A DNA stretch of 64,000 bases from Linnemannia hyalina (taxonomy: Eukaryota; Mortierellomycota; Mortierellomycetes; Mortierellales; Mortierellaceae). The translations under genes and the position numbers were made by a program. Positions 41,803 to 54,076 of the stretch are shown here, in pieces. Within the stretch, counting starts at the first letter, position 1, and each line of letters begins with the position of its first letter. The stretch lies in the NCBI GenBank assembly GCA_019671135.1, contig JAHRHY010000015.1:1240001-1304000 (forward strand). The letters are read 5' to 3'. The notes below the pieces were generated by a model that was not told the origin of the DNA, did no database searches, and saw only the letters and a list, made by a program, of their open reading frames with translations.

Positions 41803-44800
41803 TTACTCGCCACGCTCAAGACGATACTGAGCCTCCTCGCCAGGCGCATAAATCAACCCTCCAACACAGGCCTTGGAAGTCTTGCCATCCAAATAAGCAC
41901 CCTCGGTAGCCACCACAATACCCCTGTTCCGCAACTTGTCAATCTCGGCCTGCATTAGCTCTCTCTCATCCATGGGCAACCAAACAGGTTTTTGGACATT
42001 ATAGATTGCAGGATGACAGTATGCCTGATCCTGTAGGCGCTCCAGTTCCGCATCCACCTCCATTACTTCGGGCCATGGTCCACCTCTTCCATGTCCTGAA
42101 TCGTTGCTGTTGTGGGTATCACGTCGATCCATGAAAGATGCTGGACGGTCGCTGTCGTGGTTGTGGATGTTGATGTTGGCGCTGTGGTTGAAAGTCGCAG
42201 GATGAGCATACGATACAGGACGATTGTGCAACGAAGCAGGGCGCGAATTGATAGGGCTTTGAGTCGCGAACCGTATAAGGTGACCTTGGCGTTGACCCGA
42301 CAGGCGCGTGATATCGTCCTCGGACTGATACCGCCTTGACTGTTGGTGAAAGTCATGCGGCAGCATATGATGCGACCCATCCTTGGATCCCCACTCCCGA
42401 CTGTCGTACGAAATGTTGGGGCGCAGGAACTGATCCGGGTCCAAGTAAGTCATATCGATCGTCGCGTAGTGTTGTGGTGGCTGAGGGTCAATGTCAGAAG
42501 GAGGGGGCACCAATGAGTCGTAATCCATAGTATAGGCTCTATGATGCAGCTCAGTCCTGCTTTCTTGTGGCTGTGCTCGGAGATGATCCAGAGGAGACGA
42601 GATGCTTCCAGCAGTAGCTGCTGTGTTGGATGTAAAGTTCTTGTTCGACAGGTTCTCCAGCATCATAACGGTCCCGTCTCCACTGGGTCGCTCGACATCC
42701 TCTTGGTCCTGTGGCTGTTCTTGGTGGTCGTGCTTCTTTGACTTGGGCTCCTTCCTCTTCTCATCTCCATCCGTGACATTTCCATGGCGATCCACGTGGA
42801 GGTCCTTGGAGAATAGAGCCACAGGCAAAAAGGTCACCAAGGGGTCAAAGGCTTCGTTCATGTTACTGAGTGAGAGGGAGGTGCAGACGAACAGGATGAT
42901 CATCAAGACCAGATGGGGGACCGCGTTGTATGTAGCCTGCTTCAGGACAAAGATTCCAAACAGCGTAATCTCGCCAATAAAGATCCCCGTAAAGACTTGC
43001 TTGACGGCCGTAGGAAACAACAAACCTCCAGTCTCGACCGGTTGGCTGTAGACGTACAGGAACTGGTGCCGGAAGACAAAATAGTAGACGGTAAAGTAAA
43101 AGGTCACAAAGGGCAGGATTAGAGGCGCGAGGGTCGAGTAGACGATGCCGATACAAAAAATCAAAGTCTGCTCGGGGAAGAGGACTCCATAGTTGACGGA
43201 CGCGAGTCGACCCTGGACATCCCAGATCTGCCGGGGACTCTTGGCCGTGAGGTTGGTGAAAAAAAAGTTGAGCAACAGCGGAACGATCTGAATGAGCTCC
43301 AACGCCGGTCCGGTGAATCCGCGAAGAAGAACATAGTTGATAAAGAAGGCAGACGACCTGGGGAGGTTCTCCGCAGCGAGCCTAACAATGTCATCCAGCT
43401 TGAAGCCGTTCTTTTCGAGTTGGTGGTAGGTCCCGAGAAAGCCGTTTGTCAGAGTCGAGATGAGCAGCACATTGACGACCAGAAAGAAGAAGTACTTGGT
43501 CATGAGCGAGTGCGTAATAGCGCTGTGTCGAACGGGTCCCTCATAGGTCGCCATAGTCGTCAGGATAACGGGGAGCACAGCCATGAGTCCAGCAAGCATC
43601 AGTGGTGGAATAATACCCTCGACGAGAGGAATCACTGCACTCGGCAGCTGCTCCAAGAAGGCGAGAAATGAAAACGCATCGACCAAAACTGACAAACTGG
43701 AGATACTGGCGATGAAAAGCGTAGGGACGGTCCAGAACAAGATCATAGCCGTCGAGACTGCGAGAATAACCAGACGACGACCTTTGGTGACGATCGTACT
43801 CAGGTTCATGTTGTCCCACACAACATCCAAGGGCGAGATCTCCGAGTACATGGGTGTCATGTGGAATGGTTTAGGGTGAACGACCGTCTGTACAGCACTA
43901 TGGGCGCCAAACTGACAGTTGAACTGGATAAAGGCCGAGTTGAGTGATTTGAGGGATCCTGTTTGTTGTGCTGATTCGATTTCACTGTTAAGGTGTGCGA
44001 GCCGTTCCGTGTAGAAGTTGATGAGGTCGACCTTCTTGCCCCAGAATGGGATTCTTGACACTCTCCCAAGAGGTCGTGCTGGATCCTTGAATTTGGGATC
44101 TTTTTGCGCCTTTTTACTGTATGCTGATCGAATGTAGTTGTACTCTGCCATTTCCAGCTTTGGTACAATCTCATCCCGCTCCTTGCACAGCTTCAATATG
44201 TTCTTCGGGTGTCTATCATGGAGGTAATAAAATCGAGTTAGAAAAGATGGTAGAGACTGATCTCATAAACAGCGAATCGGCGACAGTAGTCAAGAAGGTG
44301 ATACCTGTTGAGCCAGATTTTGGACACTCCACCAGAGAACCGGTCAAAGATGTCAAAGAGTGCTTCTTCGGTGTTCAAGCCCTCGGGGATGGCAGTGACG
44401 AGAATGGTGGTTGACTGGGGTGCCTTGTTGTGGCGCGCGCTCATAAGAAAAACATGACGACGCTGAGTGTATTCCCGCATTTCACGCCACAGTAACCCAA
44501 TCGATGACCCTGTCGTCCAGAAAAGAGATAGGATGCCATCAACCATTAATGAGAAGATCATATTATCTCACTATGGTCCCTCAAAGACGAATGATTTTCA
44601 GCACACATGAACAACAAAAGGTTTCAACACCAAAAGGTTTCAACACCAAACAGCAACAATGCATAGGATACAACTTACCACAAAAGAGGTAGGTCAATGT
44701 AAGATGGAACCAAAGACGCCACGGCAAAGCGACATTTCCGATAGTCAGTTCCAACAGCTCCTCTGCATTACCACCTCCAGTCACATTGATTGGGATAAGG

Positions 44801-46081
44801 ATAGGGACTGCCAAGAGTGTGCATCCTCCAAAGAGAATTCTAATTGATAAGAGGACGCGAAGCAACGATTAGCAGTGTGTGGCACAAACAAAGCTCGCAC
44901 ACGATAAGGTTCCTTGGTTATCCCTTTCTCCCTTGGTGCATTGCATACACCTCTCCATTTTTTTGCGTCATCATCGCCATCATCGATTTTAAATAACTTT
45001 TTTTTTATATCCAAACCATGTCCCTGTTCCATTGTTCCTCCTGGTTTTTACTCCATGCTATATCCCTTGCTCTTTCTTCTAAGTCCCTTTCTGGTTAAAC
45101 ACTTACGCGCTCATTCGGAGGAAACGCAAGAACATGTAAGCATCCAGCCCAACCCTCTCCGACAACTCCGTGTCCTTGACCTTGAACGACGCCGTGATCC
45201 AACTGAACGCTCCAGGAGGCAACGGCGGGGATTGAATGCTAACAATAAGAAAGAAGTTTTCACCGGCACATAGAAAGGACAAGGAAGAAAGAGGGACGAA
45301 GTCAGTTAGTACATGTGTGGTACGGTACCATGTATTATTTTGCTCCGACTATTGCGATAGAGCTCTTTTGGAGTGAAAAAAGGTGAAAGTATGGGGAAGG
45401 AAAGGAAGCAAGGGAGGAATTGACTTTCTGGTGCTAGCAGAGAGGGCCTTGTGTCCATGATCTTTTTCCCGTGTAAAGTGAAAATAAGGTGCAACACAAC
45501 GACATGCGGGAGCAGAGGGAGGGATGCAATGGGGGAAGGTTGATGGCGACGAGGAGGTTCAATTCAGGCGTGTTGTCTTTCCCATTGTTCGCTGTTCATG
45601 AGTGTAAAATCCTCTTGTGTATGTCCAAGTTTGATCTGATCCAGGTTTAATACTGTAAATGATAATGTCCCGAGTTTCCATTCAGACCTGGATACCATCT
45701 GTCATGCCATCTATTAAAAAATTATGTATCATGGATATTCCGAGTATCGTAGATGCAGAAGGAGTCCTGGTAAAGGAGGGTGCAGATGGACGGTGTGTTT
45801 GAAATACATTAACCTGCATTTTGGTTTGAATCCTGTTGCCTGCCTTGGCCTTGACCTTTGTTCCTGCTGATCAAATATTTTTAGACTTACTCTTTGGTCA
45901 CCAAGTAGGTTCTTGGCTGGTAGATCTTCCTGCTCCAGTGCCGTACAAACAAGAAGGCAATAAAGAGAGCCGCACCAACGACTGTGTTGAAGAGCAAGGC
46001 CGAAGTGAAGGCCTTGATGGATGTTTCAGATCCGTGTATGTCATTATTGGTCTCTGTTGTGTTTGTGTTGTTGTTTTCCAT
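41803..46081 (-). CDS. CSC1/OSCA/TMEM63-type calcium-permeable stress-gated cation channel
   Basis: Membrane channel gated by osmotic or mechanical stress. Coding exons: 46081-45891, 45238-45107, 44839-44679, 44509-44305, 44212-41803, phases agreeing, giving about 1032 aa. The first exon has a membrane segment (ALLFNTVVGAALFIAFLFV). RSN1_TM follows (VGLDAYMFLRFLRM, LFGGCTLLAVPILIPINV, YLFCGSSIGLLWREMREY), then the cytosolic PHM7_cyt part (TTILVTAIPEGLN). The seven-helix core spans ~378-677 (LILPFVTFYFTVYYFVFRHQ). A long polar His/Gln/Asp-rich tail ends in a PHM7_ext-like motif near ~965-1025 (HPAIYNVQKPVWLPMD, GIVVATEGAYLDGK). These four parts in this order define fungal CSC1 proteins. Intron 3 holds a 16-bp unit duplicated in tandem (44616-44647). 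The 5' leader upstream of 46081 is pyrimidine-rich on the coding strand. Confidence 0.94.
44616..44647 (-). repeat. 16-bp tandem duplication in CSC1 intron 3
   Basis: Two exact adjacent copies of AAAAGGTTTCAACACC (plus-strand reading) lie inside the intron. Probably a recent slippage duplication. Confidence 0.85.
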
Positions 46082-47302
46082 GTAGGTATGCGCTTTCTAT
46101 GTAGGATGAGAGACGGGGGGTATAAAAGGGGTGTCGGATGGTCGGTGGTTGCACAAAAAAGAGAGAGCGTGAGATAGAGAGGAGGAGTGTAGAGTCTGTG
46201 TACTCTTTTGTTTGAGTTGTTATTATGGAAGATTTGCGTTGCTCTCTTTGTGGTGGTCGGTGCTTGTTGTGAGGTTAAGAAGGAGTGTGGATCAGTTGAA
46301 TGAGGGAGGTGAATGAGTGAGAAAGAGGTAGTGATGTACAAGCGCGAATGAATGAAAGAGAATGTATGAATGAGAGAGTAAGGAGTGAATTGATCCGAAG
46401 GAGGAGAGTAAAAAGGAAAAGAAAGAAGTGCAAGAAGAGCAAAAGAAGGATTAGGAAGTCCAATGCAAATCGACTTTATCGCTCCCTCGTTCGTCATGTT
46501 TTGGTGGCACCTCCTTCACTTTGTGCTCATGATTTTTCCCTGGTACATGGAACATTACTTCTGTCCTACTCAAGTGTCCCTCAATGTAGCAATTAGCAAC
46601 AAGTGAGTGAGTGGTGCACTAGCTCGTCTAGATCTGCGTGCATGCCTGTGCATGTACTAATGTACTGTACCTTTCGCTGGTAGGCTGTGTGTTCCTCAAA
46701 AATCAACATGCACGCCTTTCTTCATATACTTTTTCCATGCCACCTACACTCCAATTCGATTACAGTTCTCCCCTATCCATCATACCTTACGGGGTTAACG
46801 ACAAAGATGAACTAAGCATCTCGCACTCAACTTCTACCTGCCCTAACCCATGCCCAGGAAATAGTAATCTTAGATCAAGGCATCTCCTCACAATGCAGGA
46901 GGAATACTTGCTGACTTGCACCCTTTCCTTCCACCTCTACGCAGGAAATGGGGAAAAAAAGAGGGTGGCCAGTTTCATGCCTGTCTCTTTTGAGACTGAC
47001 AATGGTTTCTCCCCACTGGACATGTTTCACCTCCACAGCATCTCCAACTTCTTTGACATCATCATTTTCATCATAAAAAGGACCGGCTTGGTGATCGTAA
47101 CGAAGGTACCTGGCTACTTGGTTGCCAGAAGGGTGGCCCCCTCGCATCGCTCCATCATTCAAACACTCCATAAGAAACAAATGTTCGCGATCATAAACGA
47201 TTGATTATTCAAAAAAATGCATGTATTTATTTCATGGGTATGTACAAATGGGTTGGAAAAAAGATATTTCGATCACAAAACGCGCTCAAAAGTTGGCACG
47301 AT
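46082..47302. other. CSC1 upstream region and GDH 3' flank
   Basis: 46100-46480 is pyrimidine-rich on the minus strand (CSC1 leader). 46490-46870 has nothing recognised. The SH3-like frame occupies 46875-47171. The remaining bases to 47302 are AT-rich GDH 3' UTR. Confidence 0.5.
46875..47171 (-). CDS. Small frame with SH3-like sequence, possibly a remnant
   Basis: A 98-codon minus-strand frame (ATG 47171) between the CSC1 upstream region and the GDH stop codon. Its middle reads ARYLRYDH, DENDDVKEVGDAVEVKHV and GHPLFFPISCVEVE. This spacing resembles an SH3 fold (ALYDY, then acidic loop plus GD-x-hydrophobic, then G-x-FP-x-x-V). The canonical tryptophan pair is reduced to one W (VQWGE). It may be an orphan fragment of an SH3 gene, a very short gene, or chance; no adjoining exons were found. 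Weakly supported. Confidence 0.27.
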   Translation of the reverse strand: MECLNDGAMRGGHPSGNQVARYLRYDHQAGPFYDENDDVKEVGDAVEVKHVQWGETIVSLKRDRHETGHPLFFPISCVEVEGKGASQQVFLLHCEEMP

Positions 47303-50300
47303 TTACTGCTGGGCCTTGATGGAGTAAGGGGAGATGAACTCAAAGAAGGCAAACTGGCTGGGCTCGGTACCATACTGGTACACGAAGCGCGAAGCCAAGT
47401 AAGAACCAAAGATGGCACGGACATAGTTCTCAGGGATACGCTTCATGAGGGTCTCGAGTCCGACCTGCTTCAACAACATGTTGGGGAAGGCCTCCTCGAG
47501 GACAACCTTGCGGAGGGCCAAGTTCTCCCAGAGGGAAGTCTGCTGCAAGTTCTCGTTCAACTGGACAATGGCCAAGGACAAGTCATCGGACAAGATGGAG
47601 CGGGGAGTCTTAGTGCGCTGGTGCTCGCGCCAGAGGGCCTCGAACTCGAGGTGGGCGTTGCGCTCGATGATGGCCTGGACCTCCTTGACATACTCCTGGT
47701 AGAAGGCAGGGATGTGGTCGGGGGTGACCTGCATGTGCTCGGCGAATTCCTCGTCGTTGAACGACAAGGCGGCGAGGACCTCGAGGGAGGAGGAAGTGAC
47801 ACCTCCCTTGTTGGCAGAGGCATCCTTGAAGACGACGGCGCCGGCACGCTCCAGACGGAGACGGGCCTCCTGGGTGAAGAAGAGGTTGGCACCCTCGACA
47901 ATGTACTTGAAGCGGGGGTGGTTGTCAGCATCGAGGAGACGGCCAACGTTCTGGAGATCGACAGACTCGGGGCGACCACCGCAGGGGACAAAGACCTCAG
48001 TCTTGACCATGGGGTTCAAGTGGAAGTTGTTGCGGAAGGAGAGACCGTCGTCGATGATCTCACCCGAGGGGAGCTTGACGTTGACCTCGTCGACAAGGAC
48101 ACGGAATCCCTTGGGCGAGAGCTTGGCGATGTCAAAGTTGGAGATCATGAGACGGTTCTCGGCAAGGCGGGCCAACTCGGAGCGGTCAATACCCTCAGAG
48201 TCGTACAAGACTCCGGAGCCATCGACGATACCGCAGGTCTTGTCCTTGGAGATCTTAATCTCGTTGGATCCAAGATCACCATCGGGACCTCCGGTCTGGA
48301 GCTTGTGAACGTTCTCTTCCTTAAGTCCGAGCTTGCGGTAGATACCCAAAACGTACTGGTGGACCGAGCGAGTGGTCATACCGTAGGTGTCGTGGGGAAT
48401 ACCTCCGAGGGACTGGGACTTGCCGGTGGTGAAGGCCTTCCAGAAGGAGGCGCCGCGCTCGCGGGCATGGGCAGAGGCCCAGTCCATGTAGTCGGCGGTA
48501 CCCTCATCGGGACCGAAGAAGAGAATTTCAGGCTTCTTGTACAGGTCAACAATGGGCTCCTTGATGCCAGGGGTCTCGCCGAGGATCAACAAGTCCAAGA
48601 CGGCATCGACGTACTTCTCGAAAGCGACGAGAGCCTTGTCCTGCTGGTTGACATCCAAAAGAATGGTACCCTTGGAACCGCCCTCGGGGATATCCTTGTT
48701 CTTGCGCTGCTGGGTGGCGGCAAGGGCATAGTTCTCGTCAAAGAGCGAGCGCAAGTTGATAGAGTAGGCCTCACGGTTGCGGGAGCGGATGATACGGATA
48801 CCACCACGGGCAACATCACGGAAACGGAGATGGAAACCACGGAACTCGGAACCGATGACGAGGAACATGCCAAAGAGCTTGGTGGGGTACTCGATCTCGG
48901 GCAAGAAGGAGGGGTCCATGCGGAAGGAAAGAGCAACCTTCGTGGGCTGGTAAAAGTTGGTCTTCAAGACGTGCTTGTTGAAGATGAGGAAGGACTCAAA
49001 GACCATGAGCTCGTGCGAGTTGGAGGTGGTACGGCGGATCTTGTCGTAGAGCTCCTCATCGGTCAAGACGGTGTCGGTGCGGAGACGCTGGTAGGAGAGA
49101 GTAGGGGTGAGCGAGTTGACGGCAGGGTTGACGTAGTGGATCATGGCAAAGTTGATGTAGAGCAACTTGACGAGCTCGGGGTAAGTCTTGATGATCTCGA
49201 GGATGTAATCACGGGTGAAGGTGTCAGTGCGGAGACGCTTCTTCATCTTGGAGAGGACATCCTGGTGGTTGGAGTTGGACGAATCGAGGATGTTGACGAG
49301 CGAGGTGTACTCAGATCCAAGACGGTTGAGGAAGTGCTGGGCAAAGATCCAACCAATGTAACCGTAGATCGACTCCTGAACAGAGAGCTTGTTGGTCTGG
49401 AAGAAGGACTGGAGGGGAGTGGTGGGCAAGCAGTAGATGAGCGAAGCCTCCTTGATGATCTGGTGGATCGAGTGCTCAATTGGGGGAGCGGTCGACTTGG
49501 GGATTTGGTTGAGGTAGAGCGAGACGATGGTGATGCCGTTCGAGAATTGCTCGACGTACTTGCGGGTCGAGTAGAGGTCGTAGTAGTGGTACAAGTCAGA
49601 GATGGCCGAGAAGAACGACTGGGTGGTCTGCTGCTTGTAGGCGATGACGAGGCGGCGCTCGCGGGAGCCCTCGACCTCGAACATCTCGATGACGGGTCCA
49701 GTACGGGCAAGGGCGGTCTTCATGACGTCGGAGTAGATCTCGAGGGTGTTCTCGGTGGCCTTCTCGAGGAACGACTTGTCCGAGGTCTCGCGGATGTCAG
49801 ACTCCTGCTCCTTGTTGGGGTTGGGGTTAACGAACGCGCACTGGCGGACAAAGTAGGTGCGGAGCTGGGTCGACGACGAGGACGAGACAGTTCCCTTGGA
49901 GCGGTACGACTCCAAGCGGTAAGCACGCTCGGTGTTGCTCACATCCAGATACTTGGCATCGATTCTGAACGAGGGTAATGAAAAATGAATATAAACGATT
50001 AGTGTTCTGCAATGACGATCCTGATTCAATTACTTGTGCCTTGGACCCACAAACGAGAACTAAAAATACCTCTTCTCGTGCTGGGGTCCCTGGAGCTGGG
50101 AGACACCGGGGCGGGAGGTGTGGATGTAGACGGCGCCCTCGTCGGTCTCGCGCTCGAGGTTGATCTCGAGGCCGTTGTCGTTCTTGGTGTAGGCAAAGAT
50201 CTTGGCTCCGTACAAGGCCATGATGTGGTTGGCAATCGACTCGACCGACTCTGAGGCAAAGTACATGTCGTCAATTCCCAAGTTTCTATTCGTCATATAG

Positions 50301-50672
50301 TTGCAAATTGCGAGTGTTAGTTGTCTTTTTTCTTTGCCTTTTTTTCTTTCTTTCTGTTGAATTCTTTCTCCTTCCAAAGCGGAGTTGAATAACAACTCAA
50401 ACGAATAGATATAATGCCCAATGCAATGTCGAATTCGCAATATTCACAACTGTCATTCTCAACACAAAAGGCAATGAAGAAAGAACATACCCGTAGAACC
50501 AGGAGACCTCGTTCTCGGCAAGGGCAGCAGGGATGAAGGCCTTCTCGGAGAGGTACTCGGTGACCTGGACCATCTGGGCCTGCTTTCCGGGGAAGGCATT
50601 CTCGATGTAGCCCGAGATGTCCTTGAGGGTGTGGGTCTGGGGGACGGGGGAAGTTTCTGCGGTGACAGTCAT
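47303..50672 (-). CDS. GDH2: NAD-specific glutamate dehydrogenase, large fungal type
   Basis: Catalyses oxidative deamination of glutamate to 2-oxoglutarate and ammonium with NAD+, linking nitrogen catabolism to the TCA cycle. Exons: 50672-50491, 50285-50070, 49964-47303, phases agreeing, giving 1019 aa, the length of the ~115-kDa fungal GDH2 class. Seen: the N-terminal regulatory region (the bulk of the first ~500 residues); substrate site KDIPEGGSKGTILLD (~555-570; P-x-GGSKG signature); NAD-binding stretch LQTGGPDGDLGSNEIKIS (~690-707); C-terminal helical domain. The start is the first ATG of the frame, in acATGactg context. The main exon uses a strongly restricted codon set: TTA, CTA and TCA are almost absent, which leaves a 925-codon open frame on the opposite strand. 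This points to high expression. The gene diverges from the cobalamin adenosyltransferase gene 3.4 kb away. Confidence 0.96.
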
Positions 50673-53600
50673 TTTGTTTTTTGTTGTGTGATTAAGGAAG
50701 AGGTATATGCTGGGGTCTATGTGATGAATGTACAGATGCAAGAAAAGAGAAACAGGAAAGAACAAAGAGGAAGAGGGATGAAAGATGCTATAGAGGGAGA
50801 GAGAGAGGGAGGAAGAGAGAGAGAGAGAGACGGGCGAAAAGGGGGGGGGCGGGTGAAAAGTTGAAGAGAGGTGGGATGATGAACAAGTAAGAGAAAAGAA
50901 AAAAAAAGGTGCGGATGTCCTTTCCTTTTAAACCATTGTTTCCTCCAAACTATACAAGTGATGAATGAATGAAGGAATGAATTACTAGTGAACTAGCCCT
51001 TTCTCTTTGATCGATCTGGTATTATGTGCCTGACTCTATATGTGAGTTCACTGAATGGCATGACTAGTCATTCACCCAGTCAAAAGCATTATGTACTATA
51101 GTTTGCAAGCGATTCAATTGTATCCTTTACTCATTCTTTTTCTATGGGGACAAGAAGGAGTTCTTCTCGACCCAACTTTCGATTTCCTTTTTCAATTTCG
51201 TGGGAAGAACAAATAAGGAACAACGGCCAACTCTCTCTTTGTCTCTTCAGTCATCCACACACTCTATTATTACACCTTCTACAAGAAACAGACAGATGTA
51301 AACAAATTGCCCCACACTATTCCCTCTTCGGCATTTTCAATTATGACTCTTGCCCCTCGCCCATTCTTATTACGCACAACATCGACAACCAGCCATTATT
51401 GTCATCCGTTATTTGGTCCGTGACTATGAGAGACATTCATTTTTCTAACATCTAAAACAGCGCACTTCATTCCCAAGGCAAACCCTTGATGTCTTCAAGG
51501 TAAAAGTGGAAACAAGAAAAAAGGCTTGACTTGCACTCGCTCTCTGTTGCCCGCTTACTCTCCCTCTTTCGATTGAAGTAACTGAGAGTGAAAAAAAAGA
51601 AAGAATGAGTTCCTCTTCTCTGAAGTGAAAAGAGAGTGAGAGAAAAAAGTAGCCCGTGGACAGGACAAGGTGAATCAGCACACACGGAACCAGCTTCTGA
51701 TTGGTCCCCGCCTTTTTTTTCTTTGTTTATTTCGACAGACAATTGCACTCTCACTCGCTCGCACACATACCTCCACCACTTCGTCCTGGTTCCTGGACAG
51801 ACTCATACAACTTGTCCCTTTCTATTCTCCTCACTCGCAAGGTAGAAGTGAGTCGTAAAGGGGTTTGGTTGGGCGATCCCGATTCTTTTTTTTCGATTCC
51901 AGTCGATTCAAAGCGAGAGTCAAGTTGTTACAAGCAGCAAATAAAAATAACTGAACGAAGCAGATCCTTCTCTACCCCACGTACTTCAAGCCACTGAAGC
52001 CAACAAACATGCAAAACAAACACTCGAAACGAAGAAACAATAATGGCTATTCTTGTTCACTTGCGTTCGCCCCCATCTCCCTCGTCATCTCTCCATCTAT
52101 TTTGTTTGCAATGCTCGGTGTGTTTATGCGAACAAGCTAACTACAGTACTCCTCTTCAAACGTGCCTTCAATGATGGAGAATCTCGCTAGCAATTCCAAC
52201 AAATGCAAGCTGCAAGTTGTTTCGCGCCAGAAAGAAAGGAGAGGAAATGAGAAAAAGGGGAGCAACCGAGAGAAATCAAAAGGCGAGAGGACAATTGTTG
52301 TCTGACCAACAAGTAAAGTAAAGGAATACTATTTTCCTTTTCTCCATTGCGTCTTCACTCCTTTTTTTCTTTTCCTCGCTGTGTCATTGCCCCATCATTC
52401 ATGTACTCTGCCATCTTGCAAAAATGTCGCATTTACAACCCCAGCAACCATTGCGTCGTTTTTGTTTTTGTTCTTTTGTTGGCTTCTTTTTTCTCCATGG
52501 ATCGCGCTTTCATTTTTTTTTTTGTTGTTTACTGAACTTTTACCCTAAGACCACATCCTTGCACGACACTGGCAAAAGAAGGGTCGAGAAAAGAAACAGA
52601 GTGTGTGAAAGGGGAGGGAGGCAGAGTTGGACATTTCAAACTCCATCGCCCTTTCTCATTTTTCAATCTCCACAACCAAAAAGCAAAAAATAGGTTCTCA
52701 TTTGTTTTGTTGGAGTACTAGTACTGGATGCGTGTAATAATTGAATACCATTCAGGCAACAGGCGGGCAGAGAGAAATGAAATTTTGGGCATTTTCTCTT
52801 CAGTTTTTGCCTTCGCTTCCCCACAAAATAAGAAAGCGTTTTTTTTTTTTGTTGGATGGCAAAGGCTCAGGCCATCTCATTCTTCATTCTTATTACCGCT
52901 TTGCTTGTATTTGTTTTGCAGTGCGTACTAGGCCATCTTCTGCCTTTCGTCTTCTATTCCTAAGCCGCAACTTGCATACCCTTTGTCTACTATAGATGAG
53001 TACCACCAATAAAAACTAATGAAAAAGAAGAGAGATGGTGCAAGAGGACGATGTGTCGTATCCTTGTTGCTGACAAAAGTAACAGACAACAGGCTTGGTT
53101 CTGTCGCTACGTGGCCCCACATACCTGCGTGGGCAAAAAAAGAGGGAAATCAAGTATAGAAAAGTGGGGAGGGAGCACTGAACAAGGAGCAAAGAATGAG
53201 CTCGACCTTTCTCTATACCAAAAACCAAAGGATGCCCTTTTTGGGGTTTTCCGCTTTTTTTTTGTTGGTTACGCTATTCAACGCTTTTGTATTCAATCCC
53301 CAAGGTACCTAGATGACGAGAGCGAGTACCGTCTTTTTTTTGTTGGTCACTTTTTCTCTAGACTCATAGACAGGTCGACATAACGCCATTCCTGCCACTC
53401 AGCGCCATTGAATAGGAAGAGAAAGAGGAGGGGGAACTCCAGTCGATCCTGAATCGAGAACTGACTACGTATCCCTTGTACCAGGTCGCATTACATTCAG
53501 ACGCTGTTGACAAACACGGTACCCCGCTTTTTTCATTACCACCTTCCTTCCTCTACATTCACCTTCCTTCAATTGACTCATTTGACTAAACATACCCTCT

Positions 53601-54076
53601 TTTTTTCAGTTGTAGTTGCTAGAGCTATGATAGTCAATTGGGAGCTAGGGTGTTGTTTTGCACATACCTCCAATACCCAACACCTTTTTTTCTTCAGAAT
53701 TGAAAAGGCGTGGCTGTTAAAAAACCAATCTAATGTTTTGTCGATCGATCTGCCCTGGGCCCCATTGCTGGTGGAGAATATACGAGCAGAAAAGTGAACA
53801 GGGGAAGGGCGTGGGAGTAGAGTGAGACGTCTGTGCATACAATTGATGTGCAGACACAACAGCTCTATTCTTGAAAAATTGCGGGGGAGGAGAGACACTC
53901 TGACAGGGAAGAAGGCTGGGTGGGAACGTGGCTTGCCCTCTTTTGGAAATCAAGTTCTATGACACACACTCTCATACACCGTGGGGAAGGGATTACTGAT
54001 CGACTTCGCACTTCACTCCCATCTGCACTCGCACTTCTCAACCACTACTTCAGGAATCATCTCACCCTCATCCATC
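50673..54076. promoter_or_regulatory. Long intergenic region between divergent GDH2 and cobalamin adenosyltransferase genes
   Basis: 3.4 kb without a gene I can support. Next to the GDH2 ATG is a GA-rich tract on the plus strand (50740-50870; CT-rich leader of GDH2). It includes an uninterrupted GA run near 50815-50830 and a G10 run near 50842-50851. The rest has many T8-T10 runs (for example 51712-51720, 52516-52524, 53333-53341), which create short meaningless frames. It presumably holds both promoters; I cannot assign specific sites. Confidence 0.4.

Noticed and set aside
47201..49978. 925-codon plus-strand open frame
   Set aside because: It is exactly antisense and in register with the GDH coding exon, has biased composition and no recognisable domain; explained by GDH codon usage.
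53051..53383. 110-codon plus-strand frame in the GDH2/adenosyltransferase intergenic region
   Set aside because: Spans poly-T runs, no family resemblance, no splice partners.
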